Positions 16,834 through 26,453 of a stretch of 64,000 bases of DNA are shown here, piece by piece. The stretch is from an uncultured Myxococcales bacterium. Lineage in GTDB: Bacteria > Myxococcota_A > Polyangia > Polyangiales > Polyangiaceae. The stretch covers positions 1 through 64,000 of the forward strand of contig CALFEQ010000006.1 of the NCBI GenBank assembly GCA_937949945.1. Direction: 5' to 3'. Below the pieces are notes generated by a model that saw only the letters and a program-made list of their open reading frames with translations, did no database searches and was not told the origin of the DNA. Position numbers and translations under genes: made by a program. Position 1 is the stretch's first letter. Each line of letters opens with the position of its first letter.

Positions 16834-17265
16834 TCAGCCACCGAGCAGCTCGAGCGTGCGCGCATCCTGCACGCCGCCGAAGAACTTCGTGAGCGCGCGC
16901 TCGAACGCTTCGTCGCCGGGAGCGGCGCGGAGAAAGAGCGTGAGCGAGGAGCGAAGCTTCATCGCATCGATGCCGCCGAGCACGGCCTCGGCGTCGTCCG
17001 TCGGGAGCGCGTTCAAGGCCGCGACGCACTCACGAAGGCGCGCGCCGAGGACCGGATGCGCGAGGTACGCCCGCGCCTCGTCGAGCGACCGGATCGCGTA
17101 GCGCTTCGACATCGAGCTCCACCCCAGACCGGCGATCTGAGGGAACACGAACCACATCCAGTGGCTCCTCTTGCGTCCGGCCCGCAGCTCGGCGAGGGCG
17201 CGCGCGTACGTCCCGTGCTCGTTTTGCGCGGTGACGAAGCGCTCGAGGTCGAACGGATCGCTCAT
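16834..17265 (-). CDS. DUF1810 family protein
   Basis: 143 aa starting at the ATG at 17265 (MSDPFDLERFVTAQNEHGTY). The block RAGRKRSHWMWFVFPQIAGLG and the following MSKRYAIRSLDEARAYLAHP are characteristic of DUF1810 proteins, small helical proteins widespread in bacteria with no settled function. Length matches the family. It ends convergently 12 nt from the sigma partner gene. The upstream frame remains open but has no family resemblance. Confidence 0.9.
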   Translation of the reverse strand: MSDPFDLERFVTAQNEHGTYARALAELRAGRKRSHWMWFVFPQIAGLGWSSMSKRYAIRSLDEARAYLAHPVLGARLRECVAALNALPTDDAEAVLGGIDAMKLRSSLTLFLRAAPGDEAFERALTKFFGGVQDARTLELLGG

Positions 17266-17365
17266 CCTGGCGCGCGTCATCCGATCATCGCCGGACGGCG
17301 CCGTCAACGTACGACGGATGCGTTCGCCGTCCACCTTCTCGAACGAACGACGTGCAAGCGCCGGG

Positions 17366-18661
17366 TCAGAAGCCGACGACCTCGACCGGCACCGGCGAGC
17401 TGGACGCGTCCGTTCCGCCGCCGAGCTCACCGCTGTTGTTTCGGCCCCAACACGAGACGCGCTCTCCGGCACGACGCGCGCAAGAGAAATGGTGCCCGCC
17501 GGCCACCACGAGGGCGTCGGTGAGCGTCGCCACGGGCAAGGGCGTGATGGAGACGCCCGCGGAGGCGTCGCCGGTGCCGAGCGCGCCGTGCTCGTTGCGG
17601 CCCCAGCACAGGACGTCACCGCCCGAGCGTACGGCACAGGTGTGGTAGTAGCCGGCGCCGATCGCGACGACGTCGTCGAGATCCGGCACGACGAGCGCCG
17701 ACGAGCTCGACGTCGGGCTGGGTCGTCCGAGCTGACCGTACTCGTTGCTCCCCCAACAAGCCACCGTCCCATTCGCGCGGAGCGCACAGGCGTGAGACTC
17801 ACCGAGGGCGAGGGAGACGGCATTCGTCACGCCCGAGACGACGGCGGGTGCGCGGCTGTGCCCCCAACAAGACACGGTCCGATCGGTGTGTATGACGCAG
17901 GCCCGAACCACGCCGCAGGCGAGGAGCTCGACATCGGCGATGTCCGGGACCGCGATCGGCACGCTCGAGCCCGCAGCGGCGTCGAAGCCGAGCTTCATGC
18001 CGGAGTTGTCACCCCAGCATACGACGGAGCGATCGCCCTTCGTCGCGCAGCTGAACCTGTAGCCCGAGCACACGCCGCGCATGCCGGTCAGGTCCGGCAC
18101 GGGAATCGGGACCTCGGACGTCCATGGTCCGCCCGGACCTTGGCCGAGCTGACCGTCGGAGTTCGATCCCCAGCAAGCGATGGTTCCGTCGCTTCGAAGC
18201 GCGCAGGTGTGGTCTCCGCCCGCGGCGATCTCGACGACGTCGTTCAGCCCCTGCACCGTCACGGGCGTCGCCGAGTAGTCACCGAGGTCCGGCACACCCA
18301 ATGCGCCCTGCCAGTTCCAGCCCCAACACCTCACCCCGCCCTCGCGCACCGCACACGTGTGCGCGTACGTAGTCGAGAAGCCGAGAGGCCCACGAAGCGG
18401 CAGGCCTCCGTCGACGACGTCTCCGTCGTCCGCCGCGTCGGCCCCCGCGTCCTCGACCGACGCGTCATCGACCGGCGGCTCGGCGTCCTCGGAGGGAGGG
18501 TCGATCGTTCCGTTGCCCGTTTCCGCGCTCGCGGCGTCGGGCGGCGAGGCGTCTCCGCCGCCACCGCCTCCCGCCCCGTCGTCGTCGTCGCTGCACGCAG
18601 CGAAAACCCCAGAAACCCCTGCGAGGACGAGGACCAGCACGCGAAATCCGAGCCGAGACAT
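17366..18661 (-). CDS. RCC1-type seven-repeat lipoprotein, copy 1
   Basis: 431 aa from the ATG at 18661. A signal peptide ends in a lipobox SGVFAAC, then an Asp/Gly/Ser/Ala-rich linker of about 80 residues. Seven repeats follow, each with a C-W-G core: GVRCWGWNWQGALG, TIACWGSNSDGQLG, SVVCWGDNSGMKLG, TVSCWGHSRAP, TVACWGSNEYGQLG, DVLCWGRNEHGALG and RVSCWGRNNSGELG. Seven such units make an RCC1-type beta-propeller. It is expected on the cell surface or in the periplasm as a binding or scaffolding protein; the ligand is unknown. Repeat 4 has lost the usual N-x-x-G-x-L-G. It is a tandem paralog of the next upstream gene. Confidence 0.85.
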   Translation of the reverse strand: MSRLGFRVLVLVLAGVSGVFAACSDDDDGAGGGGGGDASPPDAASAETGNGTIDPPSEDAEPPVDDASVEDAGADAADDGDVVDGGLPLRGPLGFSTTYAHTCAVREGGVRCWGWNWQGALGVPDLGDYSATPVTVQGLNDVVEIAAGGDHTCALRSDGTIACWGSNSDGQLGQGPGGPWTSEVPIPVPDLTGMRGVCSGYRFSCATKGDRSVVCWGDNSGMKLGFDAAAGSSVPIAVPDIADVELLACGVVRACVIHTDRTVSCWGHSRAPAVVSGVTNAVSLALGESHACALRANGTVACWGSNEYGQLGRPSPTSSSSALVVPDLDDVVAIGAGYYHTCAVRSGGDVLCWGRNEHGALGTGDASAGVSITPLPVATLTDALVVAGGHHFSCARRAGERVSCWGRNNSGELGGGTDASSSPVPVEVVGF

Positions 18662-18745
18662 CGTGCTCCGAGTGTGACGCAACGGGACGGTCGGCTCACC
18701 GCAAAATTCTTTGCGGCAGGGTTCGTACGCCTGCGCGCAGCTACG

Positions 18746-19990
18746 TCAGAAGCCGACCACCTCGAGAGGCGTCGCCGAGCTGCCCGCGTCCGTTCCGCCG
18801 CCGAGCTCACCGACCTCGTTCCTGCCCCAGCACGAGACCTTCTCTCCCGCGCGTCGCGCGCACGCGAAGTGCAATCCGCCGCGAACCACGAGGGCGTCGG
18901 TGATCGCCACGGGCAAGGGCGTCGCAGAGAAGCCGGCGGAGGCATCACCGGTGCCGAGCGAGCCGAGCTCGTTGCGTCCCCAGCAGACGACGTTGCCGCC
19001 ATCGCGGACGGCACACGTGTGGTAGTAGCCCGCTCCGATCGCGACGACGTCGTCGAGCCCGGTCACGACGACGGCCTCTTCGCTGTCGCCCGCCGCGCCC
19101 GGACCGAGCTGTCCGTACTGGTGCGCGCCCCAGCAAAGGACGGTCCGATCCTCGCGAAGCGCACACGCGTGAGTGAAACCGACGGCGAGAGCGACGGCGT
19201 TCCTCACTCCGGGCACGACGGCCGCTTCGCGTCCACGGCCCCAGCAGGAAACCGTTCGATCCGTGTGGATGACGCAAGCCTGCCCCGAGCCGGCGGCGAT
19301 GACCTCGACGTCGGTGATGCTCGGGATCGCGACGGGCACGTTCGAGGTCGCACCTGCGTCGGGACCGACCACCCCGGAGTCGTTCCGTCCCCAGCACACG
19401 ACGGTGCGATCGTCATTGACCGCACAAACGAAGGCGTATCCCGCGGCGACGGCGCGCATGTTCGTCAGACCGGGCACCGGCAGCGGAGCGTCGGACTTCG
19501 CCGGAAGAGCCGAGCCCTGACCGAGCTGAGCGAAGTCGTTCTCTCCCCAGCAAGCGATCGTTCGATCGCTCCGAAGTGCGCACGTGTGCCTTCCACCCGC
19601 CGCCACCTCGATGATGTCGTCGAGGCCCTGCACCGTCACGGGTGACGCCGAGAACTCGCCGAGGTCCGGCGCGCCCAAGGCGCCGCCGATGTTCCACCCC
19701 CAGCACGTGAGCCCGCCGTCGCGCAACGCGCACGTGTGCGAGTACACGCTCGAGAACTCGACGTGCCCTTGGAGCGGCAGCGGCGGCCCAGCGTCGGCGC
19801 GCGCGTCGGAGGTCGAAGCCGCGTCGGTCGAAGCCTCGCCAGGTGTGTCGTCGTTCGCCTCGGGGCTCGCCGCGTCGGACGACGAGCCGTTCCCCCCACT
19901 CGACGAACCGTCGTCACCGCACGCAACGAAGACGACAGAGAGCCCCCCGAAGAGGAGCATGAAAGTACGGAAGCGAAGTCGAGCGGTCAT
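18746..19990 (-). CDS. RCC1-type seven-repeat lipoprotein, copy 2
   Basis: 414 aa. The signal peptide ends in the lipobox VVFVAC (MTARLRFRTFMLLFGGLSVV), followed by a low-complexity Ser/Asp/Ala linker. Seven C-W-G repeats form a predicted seven-bladed propeller (GLTCWGWNIGGALG through KVSCWGRNEVGELG). Alignment with copy 1 is end to end, including the same degenerate fourth repeat (TVSCWGRGREAAVVPG), so the pair arose by tandem duplication of a complete propeller. The gap between them is 84 nt. An extracytoplasmic location is predicted; the function is not known. Confidence 0.85.
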   Translation of the reverse strand: MTARLRFRTFMLLFGGLSVVFVACGDDGSSSGGNGSSSDAASPEANDDTPGEASTDAASTSDARADAGPPLPLQGHVEFSSVYSHTCALRDGGLTCWGWNIGGALGAPDLGEFSASPVTVQGLDDIIEVAAGGRHTCALRSDRTIACWGENDFAQLGQGSALPAKSDAPLPVPGLTNMRAVAAGYAFVCAVNDDRTVVCWGRNDSGVVGPDAGATSNVPVAIPSITDVEVIAAGSGQACVIHTDRTVSCWGRGREAAVVPGVRNAVALAVGFTHACALREDRTVLCWGAHQYGQLGPGAAGDSEEAVVVTGLDDVVAIGAGYYHTCAVRDGGNVVCWGRNELGSLGTGDASAGFSATPLPVAITDALVVRGGLHFACARRAGEKVSCWGRNEVGELGGGTDAGSSATPLEVVGF

Positions 19991-20033
19991 TCAGGCACTA
20001 TGCCGCACTCTGCCGCACTCGGGGTACGCCCCA

Positions 20034-20053
20034 TGTCCGCAAAACCGCGGACA
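20034..20053 (-). terminator. Short hairpin downstream of luxC
   Basis: A perfect 7-bp stem (TGTCCGC / GCGGACA) with a 6-nt loop AAAACC lies in the gap after the luxC stop and before the RCC1 lipoprotein gene. It has no T-run on the minus strand, so it would be a weak or Rho-assisted terminator. A 10-bp direct repeat TGCCGCACTC occurs twice at 20001-20020 beside it. Confidence 0.35.
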
Positions 20054-20096
20054 GGCGGCGAGCTCTGCCGTTCGGCGCCGGCATCGCGACTCGACG

Positions 20097-21158
20097 TCAG
20101 CCCTCGCGAAGATCCACCGGCCCGTCGAGCGGAGGGCGCTGCATCCGCCCGAGCGCCGAGACGCGCGCCCACGGCGGAGCGAGCGCGCGCGCAGCCTCCT
20201 CGTCGTCGCTCCCGACGGCGATCACGGATCGTCGCATCGGCTCGAGGAGCGCGGCCGCCGCCTCGCGCGTCTCGCAGGCGGCGACGTGGACGTGGCGGTA
20301 CGGCGGCGCGAGGACCATGGGCGCGCCCGGCGGAGCGACCCCGATGGCGTGTCCCGTCCCCACGAGCGCGCGACACGCGTACGTCATCGTCGCGACGTAA
20401 CGATCGCCGGCCGCGCGCTCCTCGGCCGGCACGTCGCCGCGCGGCACCGCGAGATCGAAGCGCTCGAGCTCGGTGTGCAGCGCATCGGCGAACGCGTCGG
20501 CACGCGCGAGGTCGCCCTCGACGAAGGCGACGCGCGGGCTCAGACAGCCGCGCTGATCGAAGACGACCACGTCCTCGGCGAGGCCCCGCGCCGCCTCCTC
20601 GAGCGACGCGGACCGCGAGATCCACGCCACCCCCATCCCGGCGCCGTGGCCTCGCACGCGGACGCCCTCGGACGCACGCGCGCGGACGTCCGCGATCGTC
20701 TCGTCCCTGCCATAGACGTGGATCTCGCCGCGCGTGACGCTCGCGACGTCGAGGTCCTCCGCGAGGCGGATCGCGGGATCGGCGGCGGCCTCCACCAGCG
20801 CACGCGCGAACACGGGATCCCTCCGCGACGGGCGCACGAGGACGAGCGGAGCCGCCGCACGCGCCAGCGCGATCGCGCGCAGCGCGCCGACGAACACGTT
20901 CGCGGAGAGGATCACGGCCACCTCGGGCGCGTCCCCCGCGCGCTCCACGAGGCGGCGGAGCTCCTCGTCGGTCGGGTCGAGCTCGAGGTGACGCGTGAGC
21001 GCGAGCTCGACGTTCGCGGGCGAGAGCCCCGTCGACTCGACGATGGCGGGCACGAGCGAGGTGCGGCGGTCGACGACGGCACGCGCGGCCCGCACGACCG
21101 CGCGGACGTCATCCATCCGCGTCTCCGTCGTTCGTGACATGGGGCTCATTGTACCCAT
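20097..21158 (-). CDS. luxC: LuxC-like fatty acyl-CoA/acyl-protein reductase
   Basis: 353 aa, an aldehyde-dehydrogenase-superfamily protein of the acyl-CoA reductase (LuxC) type. The catalytic cysteine lies in VVFDQRGCLSPRV. Upstream are the nucleotide-binding core (VILSANVFVGALRAIALARA) and the motif GHGAGMGVAWI. It reduces an enzyme- or CoA-bound fatty acyl group to a fatty aldehyde with NADPH. It is shorter than Vibrio LuxC (about 480 aa), missing much of the N-terminal extension. The luxE-like gene ends 24 nt upstream on the same strand. In-frame ATGs at 21149, 21140 and 21116 are alternative starts. No luxA, luxB or luxD is present. Confidence 0.82.
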   Translation of the reverse strand: MGTMSPMSRTTETRMDDVRAVVRAARAVVDRRTSLVPAIVESTGLSPANVELALTRHLELDPTDEELRRLVERAGDAPEVAVILSANVFVGALRAIALARAAAPLVLVRPSRRDPVFARALVEAAADPAIRLAEDLDVASVTRGEIHVYGRDETIADVRARASEGVRVRGHGAGMGVAWISRSASLEEAARGLAEDVVVFDQRGCLSPRVAFVEGDLARADAFADALHTELERFDLAVPRGDVPAEERAAGDRYVATMTYACRALVGTGHAIGVAPPGAPMVLAPPYRHVHVAACETREAAAALLEPMRRSVIAVGSDDEEAARALAPPWARVSALGRMQRPPLDGPVDLREG

Positions 21159-21182
21159 CGTGCACGACGCGACCGGCCGCGC

Positions 21183-22289
21183 TCAGGCTGGAGCGTCTCG
21201 ACCGAGGAGCTCGTCGATCGCGATCGAGCACCCCCGCGGGGGCGCGCCCGGCGCGCGCCCGAGGAGCTCGAAGCCGTTCGGGACGCGCCGAACCTGGTCC
21301 TGCGTGAGGATCGCGACGGCGCTGTCGACGTTCATCAGATCGACGATCTTCGCGATGCCGATCTCGCCGTCGGGCACGGGCTCGAGGGTCTCCGGATGGA
21401 CGGGGATGACGCGTGCCCAAGGAGGCTCGGCGTAGACGCCGTGCTCCACGTCGGAGAAGAGCGTCTGCTCGTAGAACTGGCTCGAGAGCTCCGTCATCCC
21501 GTACTCGGCGACGATGGCGCGCTCGTCGATGCCGAAGACGCGCGCGAGCTCCGCGCGGAGCTCGTCGGCGGGGACCTCGCGGCTCTTGCCCTTGAAGCCG
21601 CCCGTCTGCATGACGCGCGATCCGCGCGGCAGCTCGAACGTCGCCTCACCGATGGCGTCGAGCAGGTGCACGAGCGCGAAGGACGTCGCGAGCACGAGCA
21701 TCGGCCGGCTTTCGCGCAGCGCGCGCGAGATCCGCATGTCGAGGGCGACGACGTCGAGCGTGTCACCGTCGACGAGCCAGGTCTCGTCCGCCGGAGCTTC
21801 CTCTCCGAAGGCGCGGACGAACGCGGCGCACATGTGACCGAGCGACGAATCCGGCGCGACCTCGGGCGACGGTCCGAGCACGACCACCGCCGCGCGCTGC
21901 GTGAGGTCGCGCGCGAGCCACCGGCGACCGAAGGCGACGGCGGCGGCCTCGTAGGTCGATGGGTCTCGCATCGCGTGCATGCCGCGTGCGCCGATCGTCG
22001 TGCCGCTCGTGCGAAAGACGACGGCGTCGTGCTCCGGCTCGAAGGTCGCGACGCGAGTGAGCTTGAACACGTCCGTCGGGACGGGCGGGATGTCCTCCGC
22101 GCGACGCAGGCGAGCGACATCGACCGCGCGCGCTCGGCAGAGCCTCGCAAAGCCCTCGATCCGCTCGGCTTGGAAACGGGCGAGGTCGCACGCCAGCTCG
22201 TCGAAATCCGGCAGGGGCTCCCCGCGCTCGAACGAGGCGACGAACGCACGAGCACGCTCGTGGAGTGCAGAGCTGCGAGCGAGATCCAC
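21183..22289 (-). CDS. luxE: LuxE-like acyl-protein synthetase
   Basis: 368 aa (GTG start). The adenylate-forming fold of the LuxE/PaaK group is visible: PPVPTDVFKL, the nucleotide-binding AVVFRTSGTTIGARGMHAM, VMQTGGFKGKSREVPADELR, and IVAEYGMTELSSQFYEQTLF. It activates a fatty acid as acyl-AMP and passes it to an active-site thiol and then to LuxC. Length matches LuxE (about 370 aa). It is the first gene of a two-gene operon with luxC. A luminescence role is unlikely without luciferase; fatty-aldehyde or wax-type lipid production is more plausible. Confidence 0.85.
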   Translation of the reverse strand: MDLARSSALHERARAFVASFERGEPLPDFDELACDLARFQAERIEGFARLCRARAVDVARLRRAEDIPPVPTDVFKLTRVATFEPEHDAVVFRTSGTTIGARGMHAMRDPSTYEAAAVAFGRRWLARDLTQRAAVVVLGPSPEVAPDSSLGHMCAAFVRAFGEEAPADETWLVDGDTLDVVALDMRISRALRESRPMLVLATSFALVHLLDAIGEATFELPRGSRVMQTGGFKGKSREVPADELRAELARVFGIDERAIVAEYGMTELSSQFYEQTLFSDVEHGVYAEPPWARVIPVHPETLEPVPDGEIGIAKIVDLMNVDSAVAILTQDQVRRVPNGFELLGRAPGAPPRGCSIAIDELLGRDAPA

Positions 22290-22433
22290 GGCGAACCCTT
22301 ACCTCGACGGGTTCGCCGGCGCGAGCATGTCGAAGGGACGGCACGCGGGCCGCGCGCGCTCGCGGCGACGGCGTATGGGCACGCGACGCCGCGACGGGGC
22401 GCTCACCAACCCGTCGTTCGTATCGGAGGAACG

Positions 22434-22604
22434 ATGACGGGCGCGGGGCCCGAGGACGGAGGCGGAGGCCTGGAGCTCCGCGCTCGGGAAGGGATCGCCG
22501 TCGGCGTGTTCGTCGGATCGGTCCTGCTCACCTTCGACTTTCCCGCCGCGCCACGCGACCGCTTCGACGTCGACGAAGCGGTCGACGCAGCGAGCGATGC
22601 CTGA
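22434..22604 (+). CDS. Small hypothetical protein (56 aa)
   Basis: A short reading frame with a strong ribosome-binding site, GGAGGA, five bases before the ATG. The product starts MTGAGPEDGGGGLELRAREG, then has a short hydrophobic stretch GIAVGVFVGSVLLTF, which may be a single membrane helix, and an acidic tail FDVDEAVDAASDA. No family recognised. It lies alone in the gap between luxE and the aminotransferase. The ribosome-binding site is the main support; conservation in relatives would decide. Confidence 0.42.
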   Translation: MTGAGPEDGGGGLELRAREGIAVGVFVGSVLLTFDFPAAPRDRFDVDEAVDAASDA

Positions 22605-22860
22605 CCGAGATGAAACGTGGATGCCGAACGCATTTCGGATCTCCCTTCGAAAGCCACAAGCGTCGCCTTCACCGAAGCGGCCACGGCACGGCGCGCTCCG
22701 GGTCCCGGCGAAAGACGAAAAGTCGACCCAACCCACATGTCATCCCATGTAAGCAAAGCGCGCACCCAACCCCTACGCGAGGAAATTCGCGCCTTTATCC
22801 GGCACCGATGGGGCGATCGGGGCTTTCCTGGGATCTCTCGATGTCCGGATCGTCCCCGTC

Positions 22861-24210
22861 CTAGCCGTTGCGCGAATTGCGCAATCCGCTCCGGAGCACC
22901 TCGCCCAGGCTCTCGGCGAACGCGGAGAGGAGGCTCGGGTCGATGGTCACCGGCGGCGAGAGCGTCAATGCGGAGCCAGCCATGCCGCCGGTGAGGACGA
23001 TGAACCCGCGCGCGAGCAGGGCGCGAACGACGGCGAGCGCCTTCGCCGCGTCACCGAGCTCGATGCCGACCATCATGCCGGCGCCGCGGACGACCGCTGC
23101 GTCTCCACACGCGGCCTCGAGCTCCCTCCGCCAGACGTCGCCTTTCGCCCGCGCCATGGCCGGTAGATCGAGCGACCGCACGGCGCGGATCGTCGCGAGC
23201 GCGGCGGCGCACGCCGGCGGCGAGCCGAAATGCGTGCCGGTGTGGATCCGGGAGCCGCCGTGCCCGCCCCACGCTTCCATCGCGCGCGCCGTCCCGACGC
23301 ACGCGGAGATCGGAACGCCTCCGCCGAGGGCCTTGCCGAGGCAGAGCACGTCGGGCTTCACCGGCTCGGACGCGAGGATCGATCCGGTGCGTCCCATCCC
23401 CGTCCAGATCTCGTCCACGACGAGGAGCGCGCCCGCTTCGTCGGCGAGCGCCCGGAGCTCGGAGAGGAACGACGGGGGCGGCACGACGCATCCGCCTCGG
23501 CCGAGGATCGGCTCGACGAGGATCGCGCCGACCGTGCCGGTCGCGAGCGCGGCGCGGACGGCGGTGAGGCTCGCGTCGAGCTCGGAAGCATCGCCGGGAT
23601 ATGGCGCGAACGAGACCGGCACGCCGAGGTGCGGAAGGAACGGCTCGCGGAACGCGGGCGCGAACCCGAGCACGGACAGCGGCCCGTACGACAGCCCGTG
23701 GTAGCTGCCCTCGAACGCGACGACGCCGGGCCGCTCGGTGGCGAGCAGCGCGGTCTTGAGCGCGCACGTGACCGCGTCGGCGCCGGAGAGGCCGAGCATC
23801 ACGCGAGCGCCCGGCTCGGGGAAGAGCGACGCGATCGCTTCGCACGCCTCGACCTTGATCTCGGACGCGTAGACGTCGCCGAGCGCGAGCACGAGCTCTT
23901 CGCTCGCCGCACGCGCGGCGTCGGTCGCGACGTTCGGGGCGTGCCCGAGGATCAGCGCGCCGAACCCCGCGGTGAGATCGACGTAGCGATTGCCGTCGAC
24001 GTCGATCACGTTCGCGCCGCGAGCGCGTGCGTAGACGATCGGCGCCTGCTCTTCGCCCGAGATGGCCGCGCGCGCCTGCCTCCGCGCATCGAAGGCAGGC
24101 GACTCGACGGCGGCCATGCGCCTGCCGAGCGCGCGCGAGCGCGGCCCGGGAGGAGCCACGACGATCGAGGGCAAGAGCTGCCCCAGCGGCTCCCCCGGAC
24201 CGGCGACCAC
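22861..24210 (-). CDS. Class III PLP-dependent aminotransferase
   Basis: 449 aa. The fold-type I class III pattern is complete: SGADAVTCALKTALLATERP (phosphate-binding region), AFEGSYHGLSYGPLSVLGF, LVVDEIWTGMGRTGSIL with the cofactor-binding aspartate, and the PLP lysine in CLGKALGGGVPISACVG. It resembles the glutamate-1-semialdehyde, 4-aminobutyrate and acetylornithine aminotransferase group; the exact substrate cannot be told by eye. The GTG start lies one base after the TGA of the FHA-GGDEF gene (TGACGTG), so the two are probably co-translated. That pairing is odd for a metabolic enzyme. Confidence 0.85.
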   Translation of the reverse strand: MVAGPGEPLGQLLPSIVVAPPGPRSRALGRRMAAVESPAFDARRQARAAISGEEQAPIVYARARGANVIDVDGNRYVDLTAGFGALILGHAPNVATDAARAASEELVLALGDVYASEIKVEACEAIASLFPEPGARVMLGLSGADAVTCALKTALLATERPGVVAFEGSYHGLSYGPLSVLGFAPAFREPFLPHLGVPVSFAPYPGDASELDASLTAVRAALATGTVGAILVEPILGRGGCVVPPPSFLSELRALADEAGALLVVDEIWTGMGRTGSILASEPVKPDVLCLGKALGGGVPISACVGTARAMEAWGGHGGSRIHTGTHFGSPPACAAALATIRAVRSLDLPAMARAKGDVWRRELEAACGDAAVVRGAGMMVGIELGDAAKALAVVRALLARGFIVLTGGMAGSALTLSPPVTIDPSLLSAFAESLGEVLRSGLRNSRNG

Positions 24211-24211
24211 G

Positions 24212-25120
<909 letters not shown>

Positions 25121-25356
25121 GTTCTGTCCACGCCCGAAGTGAAAGCCGCTCGATCACAGGCGTCTTCCAGCTCGACACTATTCCTGAATCGCGAGCACGG
25201 TCAAGGCAGCCCATGTAGGCCGTCTTGCTCCGCAACGGACACCATGTAGTCGACCGTACGTCTCGATCCCATGGAGCCCACTCGCTTCGGGAGCGCGTCT
25301 GGAACGCGCATGACAGCGGCGGTCTTCCTGACGAATCTCTCGCGCGCGCGATCTTT

Positions 25357-26391
25357 TCAAGCCCCCGTTTGGAGGGTGCTCCGAGCTGCGCGATCGGCTG
25401 AGCTTGCTCGGGGAAGAAGCGCGCGGAGCGCCTCCTCCACGGAGGACGGGAGGGTGACGCCGGCTTCGAGGATGCCGAGCCTGCGTCCGAGCGGAAGGCC
25501 GCCGAGGTGGAGGGCGCACTTCTCCGTGGCGAGCCAGGCATCGACGGCGGCGCTCGAGAGGCGCGCACGGGCGCGCGCCGTCACGGGCCCGTGATCCGAG
25601 ACGCTCACGATCTCCTCGAGCCGAGCGCCTTCGGCGCGAAGGGCTTCGACGAGCCGGTGCGGCCGGGCGATCGCCGTGAAGAGCCCGAGCCGCCCCTCGC
25701 GGATCGAGGCGAGCGGAGCACGACGCGGCGCCTCGCCCGGGGTCGACCACCACACGGCGGAAGGACGCGCGTCGACCGGCACGACGTGATCGGCGCACGC
25801 GACGAGCGCGTCACGAGGCGCACGCAGATCGCCCGCGGGCGGCAGGCGCCCCGTGCCCCAGGGCCGCACGGAGTCGACGGCGAGGATGGAGACTCGTCGC
25901 GACCCCGGCCGCGAGAGACGGAGCGGCCCGTCGATCACGACGACGTCGGGCGTGAGCCGCGCGGCGTGATCGAGCGCGCTCTGCCGCGTCGGTCCGACGA
26001 CGACGAACGCATCGACGTCCGCGAGCGCTCGCGCGCAGACGAGGGCCTCGTCGCCGACCTCCTCCAGCGATCGCGCGTCTTCGTCGGCGGCGACCACGCG
26101 CGCCCGTCGGCACGTCGATCGATACGCATGCCCGACGAGCGCGACGCGCGCCCCCGCGTTCGCGAGAGAGCGCGCGCATGCGACGGCGACGCGCGTCTTG
26201 CCGGAGCCGCCGAGCGTCGCGCCGCCGACGCAGACGACGGCGATCCCGCGCGGCACGACACCAGGTCGCACGATGCTGCGCGACGCGATGGCCGCCCACG
26301 CACGCGCGAGCCCTCGTCCGATGGGCCCGTCCCACCGACCGGTCTCGAGCGCGTCGGCCGCTGCACGACGAAGCACGCCGCCACGGTACAC
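25357..26391 (-). CDS. lpxK: Tetraacyldisaccharide 4'-kinase (lipid A biosynthesis)
   Basis: The P-loop VCVGGATLGGSGKTRVAVAC, the following GARVALVGHAYR, and the segment VDSVRPWGTGRLPPAGDLR match LpxK, which phosphorylates the 4' position of the lipid A disaccharide at the inner membrane. The usual D-D-G-x-Q motif reads VVVIDGPLRLSRPGSRR here, a noticeable divergence. I chose the GTG at 26391 (344 aa, VYRGGVLRR). An ATG at 26445 adds 18 Arg-rich residues, leaves only 8 nt to the divergent reductase start and has no ribosome-binding site. It supports a lipid A-containing outer membrane. Confidence 0.82.
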   Translation of the reverse strand: MYRGGVLRRAAADALETGRWDGPIGRGLARAWAAIASRSIVRPGVVPRGIAVVCVGGATLGGSGKTRVAVACARSLANAGARVALVGHAYRSTCRRARVVAADEDARSLEEVGDEALVCARALADVDAFVVVGPTRQSALDHAARLTPDVVVIDGPLRLSRPGSRRVSILAVDSVRPWGTGRLPPAGDLRAPRDALVACADHVVPVDARPSAVWWSTPGEAPRRAPLASIREGRLGLFTAIARPHRLVEALRAEGARLEEIVSVSDHGPVTARARARLSSAAVDAWLATEKCALHLGGLPLGRRLGILEAGVTLPSSVEEALRALLPRASSADRAARSTLQTGA

Positions 26392-26453
26392 GCCCTTCGC
26401 AGGAGCGCGGTAGCGCCTTCGCCGTCCGGCCCCGCGGTGTACCATCGCTCGCG

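Noticed and set aside
20097..22289. A bioluminescence operon
   Set aside because: Only LuxC- and LuxE-like genes are present; no luxA, luxB or luxD can be found on either strand.
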